Assembly (NCBI RefSeq): GCF_020165985.1
Contig: NZ_JAIUKZ010000010.1
Location: forward strand, 310,001 to 374,000
Source of the DNA: Bacillus sp. RAR_GA_16
GTDB taxonomy: Bacteria > Bacillota > Bacilli > Bacillales > Guptibacillaceae
DNA length: 64,000 bases
Reading direction: 5' to 3'
Shown here: one piece after another, positions 25,889-34,207 of the stretch
How the letters are laid out: each line of letters opens with the position of its first letter
Numbering within the stretch: the first letter of the stretch is position 1
The notes under the pieces: generated by a model
The model's database searches: none
What the model saw: only the letters and a program-made list of their open reading frames with translations
Told to the model about the DNA's origin: nothing
Made by a program: the position numbers and the translations under genes

Positions 25889-28411
25889 TTGAAACCAATG
25901 ATTCACACAAACGTACTTCGCTATTTAAAAATCATTTTACCAGCTGTTGTCTTCATACTCTCAGCAATGGAAATCCCATCATTTTTATCAAGAATCGATG
26001 CAAATCTTCTATTGATGGAAATGAAACAATTTAATATCGGTAAACTAATCCTCGTATTACTCATCACCATAGCAGCGGTTAGCCCGATGTTTTTGTATGA
26101 CACCCTGATTTTGAAATCTTTACAAAAAACATTTCCGATCAAGCAGCGATTGAAACAGTCATTTATCGTCAATGCTTTTTCAAATGCTATTGGATCTGGC
26201 GGGATTATTAGCAGCATGCTTCGCAAATATTTTTACCAGACAAAGCATGACGACCATCAGCAATTATCCGATCGTATTGGAAACATGACGTATTTTTATG
26301 TAACGGGACTCTCTTTTCTAGCGATGATCACGCTGATCGTTTTCAGAGATACTTCTTTACTAATGGAAATTCCCTTCCTATATATCGTGGTGATCGCGGT
26401 TGCCCTTTATTTACCGATCCTTATTTTTACTACTATGTGGAACAACAGGGGCCGATCTTTCGCCACTAAAACCAGGCTTCAGCTCATTGCGGTATCATTT
26501 CTGGAATGGACTTCTGCGTTTCTAGCAATCTGGCTTGTCGCAACGATCCTTAACTTAACCATTTCATTTCAGGAGCTTCTCCCTCTTTTTGTGATCGCTT
26601 CATGCGTTGGGGTTGTTAGTATGATTCCGGGTGGAATTGGTTCATTCGATCTCACCTTTATTTGGGGAAGTCAGCTCATTGGTTTACAAAGTGAAAAAGT
26701 GCTTTTTCTACTGATCTTGTTTCGAATCGGATATTTCTTTTTTCCATTTATACTAGCTATGATTCTATTCATAAGAGACTATTGGGAAAAGTGGAATGCC
26801 AACTGGGATAACCTCCCGCTCGCATTGATGCAAAGGCTCAGTCACACCTTGATCACGTTGCTGGTTTTCCTCTCGGGAGTCACCTTGCTGTTATCCGCTG
26901 CATTACCAGGCATTATTGATCGTCTAAAAATTTTAGAAGAGATGCACTCGATCCCATTTCTCGTTAATCTTTCCCACCAGCTATCTGTTGGAGCTGGCTT
27001 TGCTTTATTAGGGCTATCACGAGGAATTGAATACAAAGTAAAACGCGCCTACTACCTGACGATTGTTGTTCTTTTCTCTGCAGCAGCCTTTACCTTTTCA
27101 AAAGGGATTGATTATGAGGAAGCGATTTTTCTCATCATCGTTGCGATCATTCTTTACCTGTCTAGAACGCGTTTTTATCGTGAAAGTTATGTCCTAACTT
27201 GGAGCAAAACCCTGATTGATGGATGTGTCATCTTGTTCATTACGTCAATGTATGTGCTGATCGGCTACTTAAGTTTGCCGACTTCCACAAACACGATCCC
27301 ACCGCAGGTCTTGCCCTATCTCATTACCGATTACCACACCCTATTTTACAGTGCCCTGATCGGTTTAATCATCGCGCTACTCGTTTTTGTGATCGGAAAT
27401 GCTGTTATAAAACCTAAAGAACCGATTCAAAAGACAAATCAAGAAGACAATGCAACTATATTGGAGCATGTAGAAACATACCAGGGGAATACACTTACTC
27501 ATCTGGTATTTCTCCATGATAAGGCGCTTTTTTGGAATTCCAAACGGACAGTTTTTCTTTGCTTTCAGAAATCATCTGATAAACTCGTCGTGCTCGGCGA
27601 CCCCGTTGGAGCAGAAAGCGATTTTTCAGATACGATTGATGAATTTCAACAGCTTGCAGATATTCAAGGCTTTACACCCGTCTTTTATGAAGTAAGCAAT
27701 GACATGCTTCCTCTATTACATGAAAAAGGGTTTGGCTTTTTTAAGCTTGGTGAAGAAGCTTTCGTTGACTTGGAATTGTTCACGTTATCCGGTAAAAAGA
27801 TGAAAGCACTGCGGGCAGTAAAAAACAAAATCACTCGTGAACATTATTTGTTTGAAATCGCATCGCCTCCTCACAGTGAAGCACTGTTGCATCAGTTAAA
27901 AGAGGTGTCAGATGAATGGCTACATGGAAGAAATGAAAAAGGGTTCTCGCTAGGATTCTTTGATGTCGATTACTTGAATAAATCGGACATCGCGATCATG
28001 CGAAATAACGATAAAATCATTGCCTTTACTAGTCTTATGCCAGTCTACGACGGGCACAAAACCGTTTCAGTCGATTTAATGCGTTTCATAAACGACTCCC
28101 CCTCTGGCACAATGGACGTACTGTTTCTATCATTATTTGAATGGGCGAAAGCAGAAGGCTATCAATCTTTTAACCTCGGGATGGCGCCGCTCGCGAATGT
28201 AGGTCAATCCAAATTCTCATTCCTAAGTGAACGAATTGCCGCTCAAATCTTCCTACATGGCCATATTTTCTACCACTTCCAGGGCTTACGGAAGTTCAAA
28301 GGAAAATATGCTCACACGTGGGAACGCAAATACCTTGCCTATCGGAAGAAATCCTCGCTTCCCTTTACAATGGCGCAAGTGTCGCGGTTGATTAGTAAGA
28401 AGGGGCGGTAG
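25889..28411 (+). CDS. mprF: Phosphatidylglycerol lysyltransferase MprF
   Basis: 840 residues. The N-terminal flippase part (about 1-500) has 14 or so membrane helices and the motif SCVGVVSMIPGGIGSFDLTF. The C-terminal cytosolic synthase domain (about 530-840, DUF2156/GNAT fold) carries SVDLMR, FNLGMAPLANVG and FQGLRKFKGKYAHTWERKYLAY. MprF attaches lysine from Lys-tRNA to phosphatidylglycerol and flips it outward, lowering surface charge and sensitivity to cationic peptides. Two in-frame TTG codons (25886, 25889) follow AAAGGAG; the second has the better spacing. Single-gene unit. Confidence 0.93.
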   Translation: MKPMIHTNVLRYLKIILPAVVFILSAMEIPSFLSRIDANLLLMEMKQFNIGKLILVLLITIAAVSPMFLYDTLILKSLQKTFPIKQRLKQSFIVNAFSNAIGSGGIISSMLRKYFYQTKHDDHQQLSDRIGNMTYFYVTGLSFLAMITLIVFRDTSLLMEIPFLYIVVIAVALYLPILIFTTMWNNRGRSFATKTRLQLIAVSFLEWTSAFLAIWLVATILNLTISFQELLPLFVIASCVGVVSMIPGGIGSFDLTFIWGSQLIGLQSEKVLFLLILFRIGYFFFPFILAMILFIRDYWEKWNANWDNLPLALMQRLSHTLITLLVFLSGVTLLLSAALPGIIDRLKILEEMHSIPFLVNLSHQLSVGAGFALLGLSRGIEYKVKRAYYLTIVVLFSAAAFTFSKGIDYEEAIFLIIVAIILYLSRTRFYRESYVLTWSKTLIDGCVILFITSMYVLIGYLSLPTSTNTIPPQVLPYLITDYHTLFYSALIGLIIALLVFVIGNAVIKPKEPIQKTNQEDNATILEHVETYQGNTLTHLVFLHDKALFWNSKRTVFLCFQKSSDKLVVLGDPVGAESDFSDTIDEFQQLADIQGFTPVFYEVSNDMLPLLHEKGFGFFKLGEEAFVDLELFTLSGKKMKALRAVKNKITREHYLFEIASPPHSEALLHQLKEVSDEWLHGRNEKGFSLGFFDVDYLNKSDIAIMRNNDKIIAFTSLMPVYDGHKTVSVDLMRFINDSPSGTMDVLFLSLFEWAKAEGYQSFNLGMAPLANVGQSKFSFLSERIAAQIFLHGHIFYHFQGLRKFKGKYAHTWERKYLAYRKKSSLPFTMAQVSRLISKKGR

Positions 28412-28416
28412 TTAAA

Positions 28417-28448
28417 AAGGGGGGTCAGGTTCGAACCTGACCCCCTTT
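28417..28448. repeat. GGGTCAGG palindrome, copy 2 (centre TTCGAA)
   Basis: Perfect over 28420-28445 with arms GGGGGTCAGGTTC; extends with one G-T pair and two A-T pairs. It lies six bases after mprF and may act as its terminator. Confidence 0.88.
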
Positions 28449-28483
28449 ACAAACAACTGTCCTTCTCACGTGGACTGGAGTGT

Positions 28484-28610
28484 AAAAAAGCTGCCGGGAA
28501 TCCAGCAGCTTTACGTTTTGGCCAATAAAAATGATATTTGGCCAATATATGTTGATTTTGGCTAATATATTTCGTTTTTGGCCAATATCCTGAGAATTTG
28601 GCCAATAAAC
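28484..28610 (-). repeat. 127-bp repeat A: five 20-bp units plus terminator
   Basis: TTTGGCCAATA-type 11-mers start at 28517, 28537, 28557, 28577 and 28597, a strict 20-bp period with different 9-bp spacers. Read on the minus strand the array follows the ABC permease gene and leads into the hairpin AAAGCTGC/GCAGCTTT with a T run (28484-28509), an intrinsic terminator. It differs from repeat B (31384-31510) at only two positions. Confidence 0.88.
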
Positions 28611-28626
28611 TAATCCTCCTCACCCT

Positions 28627-29475
28627 CTAAGCCCACATCCACTTCCAAATTTCTCGTAAACTGGCATTCTTTCCATACAACAGAATACCAACTTTAAAGA
28701 TTTTACCTGCCATCTTCATGCAAATCCAGGAAGTGAAAAGTAAAAGACCAATTGATAGGACAATCTCTTTCCATGGCCATACTTCTAATAAAGAAAGACG
28801 GAAAATCAATGTTCCTGATGCCGTAAACGGTAGATATGAACCAATCGTTGCGACGATTCCATTCGGATCTTCCAATACAGGAACAATAAAAAGTGAAAAA
28901 GAGAAAGGTAACATCATTACCACTCCTTGAAAGTTACTTGATGAGGCGACATCTTCTACCGTAGCCCCTAGACCAACAAGAAGCGCTGCAAATAAAAAGT
29001 AACCGAGAAGGGCGATGAAAACCAATACGAATGTTTTTGGTACAAACAAGTACTCAAGGATATCCGATCCTAATTTCCACACAACAATTGGGAGAGCCAA
29101 GCAAAACCAAATGAACACCTGTGTCACGCCAAGGGCAAAGTAGCCGATGATTTTCCCTTGCATTAATTCGTGTGGATCCATTGAAGATAAAATAATTTCA
29201 GCGACTTTCTCTTTCTTCTCCTTAGAAGCACTTTGAAAGATCAACATCCCCGTTAATAGAACAGAGAGAAAGATACTCCCAGCAACAATACTAGGTAGTA
29301 AACGGGCGTTCACCAGCGTACCGAAATCAGTCTGCCCCCATCCACCTGAAATGATCGAAGGTAAAAAGCTAAATAAAATTAGAATGGTCGGGGTCATGAA
29401 GATTGAAATAAGAAAAGATTTATTTGTCATGTTTTGCTTGAATTCCCATTTCGCAACTTTCAAACTATTTTTCAT
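28627..29475 (-). CDS. ABC-2 type transporter permease (NatB-like)
   Basis: 282 residues from MKNSLKVAKWEFKQNMTNKSF. The start at 29475 overlaps the ATPase gene by 11 bases; the 15-codon upstream extension is rejected. Six membrane segments; the QSASKEKKEKVAEIILSSMDP and LMQGKIIGYFALGVTQVFIW stretches are typical of NatB/YhaP permeases. It is shorter than NatB (about 390 residues) because the large external loop after helix 1 is reduced. It forms an exporter with the ATPase encoded upstream. Confidence 0.82.
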   Translation of the reverse strand: MKNSLKVAKWEFKQNMTNKSFLISIFMTPTILILFSFLPSIISGGWGQTDFGTLVNARLLPSIVAGSIFLSVLLTGMLIFQSASKEKKEKVAEIILSSMDPHELMQGKIIGYFALGVTQVFIWFCLALPIVVWKLGSDILEYLFVPKTFVLVFIALLGYFLFAALLVGLGATVEDVASSSNFQGVVMMLPFSFSLFIVPVLEDPNGIVATIGSYLPFTASGTLIFRLSLLEVWPWKEIVLSIGLLLFTSWICMKMAGKIFKVGILLYGKNASLREIWKWMWA

Positions 29476-30385
29476 AAGCCTTGTCCTTTCTGTCACTTGC
29501 AATGCTAACGAAAATGTCATGAAGAGAGTTCCGGTCGAGACTGAGCCCTTGAATATCGAGTTGATTTGGTAGTGTTTTTAACCAACTAGCCACATCTATG
29601 TCCTTAGCTAAATACAGAATGGACGTATCATTTTCTTGCTCAATCCGCTCTACCATTGGAATCTCTTTAAGTTGTGAACAGGTATTTTTTCCTCGAATTG
29701 TGCATTTATAATTTGAAAACTGTGCTTTAACATCCTGTATGTTCCCCGTCACAACTTCTTTTCCCTTATGTATTAGTAAAAGACGATCTCCTAACGTTTC
29801 AATAAGATTCATTTGATGAGACGAAAGCAATATCGCTGTACCTTGTGCAGCCAACTCCTTAATCTCTCGTTGGAAAAGTTCCTGACTAACCGGATCCAGA
29901 CCTGAGAAAGGTTCATCAAGAATAAGAATTTCTGGCTCATGAATAATAGAGGCAATGAATTGTACTTTCTGCCCCATCCCCTTTGACAACTCTTCCATTT
30001 TCGCTTTTTCTTTTCCTTCTAGACCAAACCTCTTTAATAGTAACATCGCCCTCTTTTTTGCTTTATGAATGGGATAATCTCTTAAATCTGCAAAGTATAG
30101 AATGACATCGATTACTTTCATATTCTTATAAAGACCGCGTTCTTCAGGTAAATAACCAATCTGCTGAGGCGGTACTTTTTGTACACGCTTCCCGTGATAA
30201 AGTACTTCACCCTCATCAGGATAAAAAATTCCGAGAACGGACCGAATTGTCGTGGACTTCCCAGCTCCATTCGGACCGAGAATGGCCATAATCTCTCCCT
30301 TTTTCACTTGAAAGGAAAGATTGTCAACGATCGGGTCTTGCTTAAAGCACTTTCCAAGTCCTTTAACCTCCAACACGACTGTCAT
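29465..30385 (-). CDS. ABC transporter ATPase (NatA/YhaQ-like)
   Basis: 306 residues. Walker A GPNGAGKSTTIRS, Q-loop IGYLPEERGLYKN, signature LSKGMGQKVQ, Walker B LILDEPFSGLD and switch histidine LLSSHQMN are all present. The C-terminal about 80 residues form the extension seen in NatA/YhaQ. It energises the ABC-2 permease downstream. It lies in an operon with a PadR regulator and a DUF2812 protein. Confidence 0.9.
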   Translation of the reverse strand: MTVVLEVKGLGKCFKQDPIVDNLSFQVKKGEIMAILGPNGAGKSTTIRSVLGIFYPDEGEVLYHGKRVQKVPPQQIGYLPEERGLYKNMKVIDVILYFADLRDYPIHKAKKRAMLLLKRFGLEGKEKAKMEELSKGMGQKVQFIASIIHEPEILILDEPFSGLDPVSQELFQREIKELAAQGTAILLSSHQMNLIETLGDRLLLIHKGKEVVTGNIQDVKAQFSNYKCTIRGKNTCSQLKEIPMVERIEQENDTSILYLAKDIDVASWLKTLPNQLDIQGLSLDRNSLHDIFVSIASDRKDKAYEK

Positions 30386-30405
30386 CTCTTTTTCCCCTTC
30401 CTGTA

Positions 30406-30957
30406 TTAAAAATTTTCTTTCTCGAGCTTTTTTAATTTATAACGATAAGCGAGATAAGGCATACCAGAAAAGATCAATACAATCATAGTAGGATAACTGA
30501 TGGCTTCCGTGATTATTCCAACTACGTTGGGAAGAAGTCCATTATTGCTGATCATTGAAATTAGGAATAATAAAATGGTAACCAGTAGTGCAGTAACAGC
30601 AACTTTTTTCATCGACTTGCTTTCTCGCTCGTATTTCTCCATTTCAGATTGCTTGTCAGAATAGATTGGCGCTGTACCGGGGGTTGCTTTAAAAATATGC
30701 ATTTCTCCTGTGGAACAAACGTGTGTCCATCCCGCTTCTTGAAAATAGCTAAAATATTCTTCATCAGCTTCTTTTTGATAGTCCAGTGAATAAATGAAAT
30801 GTTCGGGTTCCCTTTTTCGTAAAACAAATCCTAAGAATGCAAATTTCTCTAACATCCACCCTTCTCGAGCATATCTACTGAGTTTTTCCATCTCTTTCTT
30901 TTCGGAAAATGCGAGTCCACCGCTCATTAAATATTTTTTCTGATTCACGTCTCTCAC
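30406..30957 (-). CDS. DUF2812 membrane protein
   Basis: 183 residues. Soluble N-terminal DUF2812 domain (about 20-105: LSRYAREGWMLEKFAFLGFV, FSYFQEAGWTHVCSTGEMHI), then two membrane helices (about 118-138 and 148-168). DUF2812 proteins are regularly found directly after PadR regulators. The GTG start overlaps the PadR stop by four bases. The role is unknown, possibly a membrane sensor or adaptor for the PadR/ABC module. Confidence 0.8.
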   Translation of the reverse strand: MRDVNQKKYLMSGGLAFSEKKEMEKLSRYAREGWMLEKFAFLGFVLRKREPEHFIYSLDYQKEADEEYFSYFQEAGWTHVCSTGEMHIFKATPGTAPIYSDKQSEMEKYERESKSMKKVAVTALLVTILLFLISMISNNGLLPNVVGIITEAISYPTMIVLIFSGMPYLAYRYKLKKLEKENF

Positions 30958-31283
30958 TCTCCTTTCCTCATCAGAATGTCTTCTCCATGCTGAATCATCA
31001 TACGCTTTCGTTCGATTTCATTTTTTACAAGTTGCACACCTTTTTCGGTCGTTACATATACTTTTTTCTTATCGCTCTTATCGTGAAGCTTGATTAAATC
31101 GGCTCCTAAAAGCTTTTTTATGGTCGTATACATGGATGCTGGACCGATCGTGATCGCGTGGTTTGTTAATTCTTCTATAGTTTTCATAATTAAATAGCCG
31201 TGTTTCGGCTCTATGAGTGAGAGAAGGATATAGTAAGACGTATCCGTTAGCTCTCCTACATCAAGAGAATCATTTCTTGGCAT
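30954..31283 (-). CDS. PadR family regulator of the ABC operon
   Basis: 109 residues with the PadR winged helix: YYILLSLIEPKHGYLIMKTIEEL, IGPASMYTTIKKLLGADLI, and a short helical end. It is first in a four-gene operon (PadR, DUF2812, ATPase, permease), each start close to or overlapping the previous stop. ATG start behind TTGGAGGAAGC. It likely represses the operon through palindromes at 31310-31323. Confidence 0.87.
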   Translation of the reverse strand: MPRNDSLDVGELTDTSYYILLSLIEPKHGYLIMKTIEELTNHAITIGPASMYTTIKKLLGADLIKLHDKSDKKKVYVTTEKGVQLVKNEIERKRMMIQHGEDILMRKGE

Positions 31284-31309
31284 AAGCTTCCTCCAAATCT
31301 ATATCGTTA

Positions 31310-31323
31310 AATGATATATCATT
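31310..31323. promoter_or_regulatory. PadR operator candidate
   Basis: AATGATATATCATT is a perfect 14-bp palindrome 27 bases before the PadR start. A related half-site AATGATATAT lies at 31342-31351. AT-rich ATGATATATCAT-type sites are typical for PadR proteins. Confidence 0.6.
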
Positions 31324-31383
31324 AAATGTAATATATCAGGTAATGATATATAAAGCAACGATAATTTAAAAATGCCGCACATA

Positions 31384-31510
31384 AAAAAAGCTGCCGGGAA
31401 TCCAGCAGCTTTACGTTTTGGCCAATAAAAATGAAATTTGGCTAATATATGTTGATTTTGGCTAATATATTTCGTTTTTGGCCAATATCCTGAGAATTTG
31501 GCCAATAAAC
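31384..31510 (-). repeat. 127-bp repeat B: five 20-bp units plus terminator
   Basis: Same organisation as repeat A, exactly 2900 bases away: TTTGGCYAATA units start at 31417, 31437, 31457, 31477 and 31497, and the AAAGCTGC/GCAGCTTT hairpin with T run (minus strand) is at 31384-31409. It follows the lipoprotein gene at 31535-32143 as a 3' region. The two copies differ at 31435 and 31443. Confidence 0.88.
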
Positions 31511-31534
31511 ACCATTTGAAGCTAGCATTTCCTG

Positions 31535-32143
31535 CTACTCTTCTTTCTTCTCTGTGATAAGGATCTTTAATAGTAACACTTCGCTGTCTTCTTGAATCAT
31601 TTTCTCCACATCATCTGGGTTATTCAAATCAAACTGTCCCATCTCGTTCGATGTTGTACTCCGATAAACGGCTAGTACTTTTTCTTCATTTAATAATAGG
31701 TCAACTTTTTTATCTTTAGAGGCGTAGTCCCCGGTTGCCATAGAACTTTCAAGCATGGGGATTTCACTATGGTTTTGCGGTTCTAGACTCACACCCGGAG
31801 CATATAGAAAATACAAAGGTTCTTTATTCGTTGGGGTAATCATCCCAAATCCTAAATGTCCTTTCGCTGTTTCATTGTTTGGATCTTCACCATAAATTAA
31901 ATTGGCTGGAACATCTTCTTTCTTTCCATTTTGATAATGCTCCACCCAAAGCTTAACCCCTCTCTTATCTGCTTGTTTCAGTTCGAATTGAAAATCAAAC
32001 AGTCTTCCTAAAGAGAGGTCCTCGAATGTTTTCACATAATCGGATTCTGGTGCAGGTTCAATTTCAGCCACTTGATTTTGATTCGCGCAGCCTGCTAACA
32101 AAAGTGTAGCCATGACAACTGAAAGAATCCAGTTTTTCCTCAC
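31535..32143 (-). CDS. Putative lipoprotein
   Basis: 202 residues. Signal MRKNWILSVVMATLLLAGCA with lipobox LAGC, cysteine 19. The mature part includes FDFQFELKQADKRGVKLWVE and FGMITPTNKEPLYFLYAPGV; no family recognised. The GTG start overlaps the Nudix gene stop by four bases and has GGAGAAGAA before it, so it is co-expressed with that gene. It is followed by repeat B. Confidence 0.7.
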   Translation of the reverse strand: MRKNWILSVVMATLLLAGCANQNQVAEIEPAPESDYVKTFEDLSLGRLFDFQFELKQADKRGVKLWVEHYQNGKKEDVPANLIYGEDPNNETAKGHLGFGMITPTNKEPLYFLYAPGVSLEPQNHSEIPMLESSMATGDYASKDKKVDLLLNEEKVLAVYRSTTSNEMGQFDLNNPDDVEKMIQEDSEVLLLKILITEKKEE

Positions 32144-32640
32144 TTCTTCTCCTCCAATTTAAGAGCTGCGTCTAGAATCACTTGATAGACCGCATTCCAA
32201 TCTTTGTAGTACACCTTGACATGGGCAGGATCAATAAACCTTCGATTGGCTGATTCATGTCTCGCTTCAAAGGGGAATATTTCATTAATCTCCATATGAT
32301 AAAAGAGTTGATAGCCTACTTCAGGATAGGAACGATGGTTATTCCAGTTTCGATTTTCTCGATGATCCACTGTTAACGAACCGATGAATTGACTCTCGCC
32401 TTTTACGCACCCTTCTTCCATGACTTCACGTGCCAAACAAGCGGCTGGTGATTCTCCTTTTTCCAAGTGTCCACCTGGAAAGTCCCACCCTCTCTTTTTT
32501 AAATCCACTATAAGAAGCTGATTTTGATAAAAGCAAAATCCATGAACGCTTGTAACCACGCCATTAGGAGGTAATGGGGTTTCACCATTCCAATGCAGTT
32601 TTACTTTATCTTCTCCCCAGTGAACATAGGTAACTGTCAT
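32140..32640 (-). CDS. Nudix hydrolase
   Basis: 166 residues with a full Nudix box, GHLEKGESPAACLAREVMEEG (G-x5-E-x7-RE-x2-EE), at about residues 57-77. That is the metal- and diphosphate-binding motif of enzymes cleaving nucleoside diphosphate derivatives. The surrounding VHGFCFYQNQLLIVDLKKRGWDFPGG fits the fold. Substrate cannot be read from sequence. ATG after GGGGGAAGTGTGA. Confidence 0.87.
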   Translation of the reverse strand: MTVTYVHWGEDKVKLHWNGETPLPPNGVVTSVHGFCFYQNQLLIVDLKKRGWDFPGGHLEKGESPAACLAREVMEEGCVKGESQFIGSLTVDHRENRNWNNHRSYPEVGYQLFYHMEINEIFPFEARHESANRRFIDPAHVKVYYKDWNAVYQVILDAALKLEEKK

Positions 32641-32664
32641 TCACACTTCCCCCCATCTACAGAG

Positions 32665-33207
32665 TCACGTCTCAATCACATAATCCGCGATTTCCACTGG
32701 CCGTACCTGCTCCAAGTAATACTTTTCAGCTTTCCAATAACGCTCTTCAAATTTCTTCACGTTTCGCTGAGTTGCTGCTGATTCTCGCTGAAACCTCACT
32801 TCTTGTGCACAATCCAGGTAGACTACCTGATCAAACGCCTGTCGCCACTCGCTTCTTTGCAGGAAAACGCCTTCGATCACCATCACGTCAACATCACTTT
32901 TTTGATCCAAAAGCTCTTTCTTCACCCTTTCGAGATCCCACTGCAAAAAGTAATATTCCACCCATTCTTCATTCCCTGTGTTGTACCGCCGATTTCGAGG
33001 TTCAATGTAATCATCCAAATGATAAATAACCGTACGATATCCTGATGACTTAAAAAAATGCGCTAGTTTCGAGACAAAAGTCGTCTTTCCAGAGCGGCTT
33101 AATCCATCTATTCCTAGCACATAAGGCGTTTTTATTGGGCTCTTTGGTAATAACTGATGGAAATCAAACTGAGACAAGCTGAATCGGGTTGCTTCGATGT
33201 TCCTCAC
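32665..33207 (-). CDS. Uridine kinase-like P-loop kinase
   Basis: 180 residues. Walker A DGLSRSGKTTFVSK near residue 35, then YHLDDYIEPRNRRYNTGNEEW, an acceptor-site motif typical of uridine kinase/AAA_18-type small-molecule kinases, and VMVIEGVFLQRSEWR (Walker B-like). The GTG start overlaps the previous gene's stop. Probably phosphorylates a nucleoside or related metabolite; substrate unknown. Confidence 0.8.
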   Translation of the reverse strand: MRNIEATRFSLSQFDFHQLLPKSPIKTPYVLGIDGLSRSGKTTFVSKLAHFFKSSGYRTVIYHLDDYIEPRNRRYNTGNEEWVEYYFLQWDLERVKKELLDQKSDVDVMVIEGVFLQRSEWRQAFDQVVYLDCAQEVRFQRESAATQRNVKKFEERYWKAEKYYLEQVRPVEIADYVIET

Positions 33208-33770
33208 TCTCCTTTTATGACCACAACTTCTTCCCCTGCCAGGACGAGAATTTGATTGCCATTCCGTTTTTTTAATTGAGCCTCACCTTTTCGATAAGCT
33301 TCAACCTGATCCAAACCAAGGGAAAGGTTCGTTTCATAGATTTTCGTATAAACCATTGGGTAAATCTTTTTATAGATGAAAAGATCCCGATGTAAATCAT
33401 TTCCCGGGTGAATGCCTGGTAAGTTGCCGAGGCGCATCACATAATCTTCGCTTATATGATCAGTTTGAATTACTTTTTCCTCTCCGCCATGTGATACACC
33501 GTACAAGATAGTGAGTGTGAAATAAAACAAAAGGAACACAGTGCTTCCGAGTAAGAGAAAGAATTTGTATAGTCGCCTCTTCGGGACACGAAGCATCTTC
33601 ACTGACCAGATGATGAGGAACAGAAGATCCCAATAGAAAAAGGATGGGGCTATTGGCTCTTTATAAAAATAAACGATTTGATTATCGATGCTACTGGTCA
33701 GCATAACCAAGCGAGCTAGCATATAAATGGCGCTCATCAGATAAAACGCCTTTTTCCAAACATTTTTCAC
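33204..33770 (-). CDS. Hypothetical membrane protein
   Basis: 188 residues with three N-terminal membrane segments (about 8-24, 42-58, 70-92) and a soluble C-terminal half (HISEDYVMRLGNLPGIHPGN, QLKKRNGNQILVLAGEEVVV). I do not recognise a family. GTG start after TAGGAAC. It is followed with a four-base overlap by the kinase gene, in a row of small minus-strand genes (31535-35462). Confidence 0.6.
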   Translation of the reverse strand: MKNVWKKAFYLMSAIYMLARLVMLTSSIDNQIVYFYKEPIAPSFFYWDLLFLIIWSVKMLRVPKRRLYKFFLLLGSTVFLLFYFTLTILYGVSHGGEEKVIQTDHISEDYVMRLGNLPGIHPGNDLHRDLFIYKKIYPMVYTKIYETNLSLGLDQVEAYRKGEAQLKKRNGNQILVLAGEEVVVIKGE

Positions 33771-33771
33771 T

Positions 33772-33981
33772 CTAGTTCCTACTATCTATGAATTTATAAT
33801 ACATCATCACACCACCAAAATAGACTGGTGTAACAAGCACAATAAACATTATACCTTCGACGATTTTTTTGATCGTATAGATCTTTCTATCCGAATCGAT
33901 CAGATAGATTGCTAGAAAATGAAGGAGCCATGAGCTGAGGATCACCCAGCCGAGTATGTATAAAAACGTCTTTGCCTGCAT
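33772..33981 (-). CDS. Small two-helix membrane protein
   Basis: 69 residues from MQAKTFLYILGWVILS; GGAGGCAGTA lies before this ATG, so the start four codons upstream is rejected. Two membrane helices (about 5-25 and 40-60). Unknown function; its stop is one base from the next gene's start, suggesting co-transcription. Confidence 0.6.
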   Translation of the reverse strand: MQAKTFLYILGWVILSSWLLHFLAIYLIDSDRKIYTIKKIVEGIMFIVLVTPVYFGGVMMYYKFIDSRN

Positions 33982-34000
33982 TACTGCCTCCAAACTTTAT

Positions 34001-34207
34001 TCACTTATACACTTTTGAATCCCATGACCATGATAAGAATTTATAGACGATAACGAGGATCACAGCGTATAGAAAATTTTCAGCAAGCTGAAGTTCACCC
34101 TTCTTAAAAAAACGCATGCAAAGGAGAACAAGTGCACCTGTAAATAACACGACAGAGGATTGCCGCTTCTTTTTTTCATCCTCTCTCCTCCCACGAAATA
34201 ACCTCAA
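34001..34207 (-). CDS. Small membrane protein, uncertain start
   Basis: 68 residues when started at TTG 34207 (MRLFRGRREDEKKKRQSS), with two hydrophobic segments. The start overlaps the nucleotidyltransferase gene by 32 bases and has no clear ribosome site. A strong GGGAGGAG at about 34177-34184 points instead to an ATG in another frame that soon stops making sense. Real but poorly bounded, or slightly damaged. Confidence 0.4.
   Translation of the reverse strand: MRLFRGRREDEKKKRQSSVVLFTGALVLLCMRFFKKGELQLAENFLYAVILVIVYKFLSWSWDSKVYK

Noticed and set aside
28517-28607. CRISPR-like regular repeats
   Set aside because: The repeated unit is only 11 bp with 9-bp spacers, there are no cas genes, and the same array with the same spacers occurs again at 31417-31507. 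It is a 3' terminator element, not a CRISPR array.
31299-31505. 68-codon frame on the minus strand rich in YWPK
   Set aside because: It is produced by translating the 20-bp repeat array and terminator; the YWPK recurrence is just the TTTGGCCAATA unit. No ribosome site.
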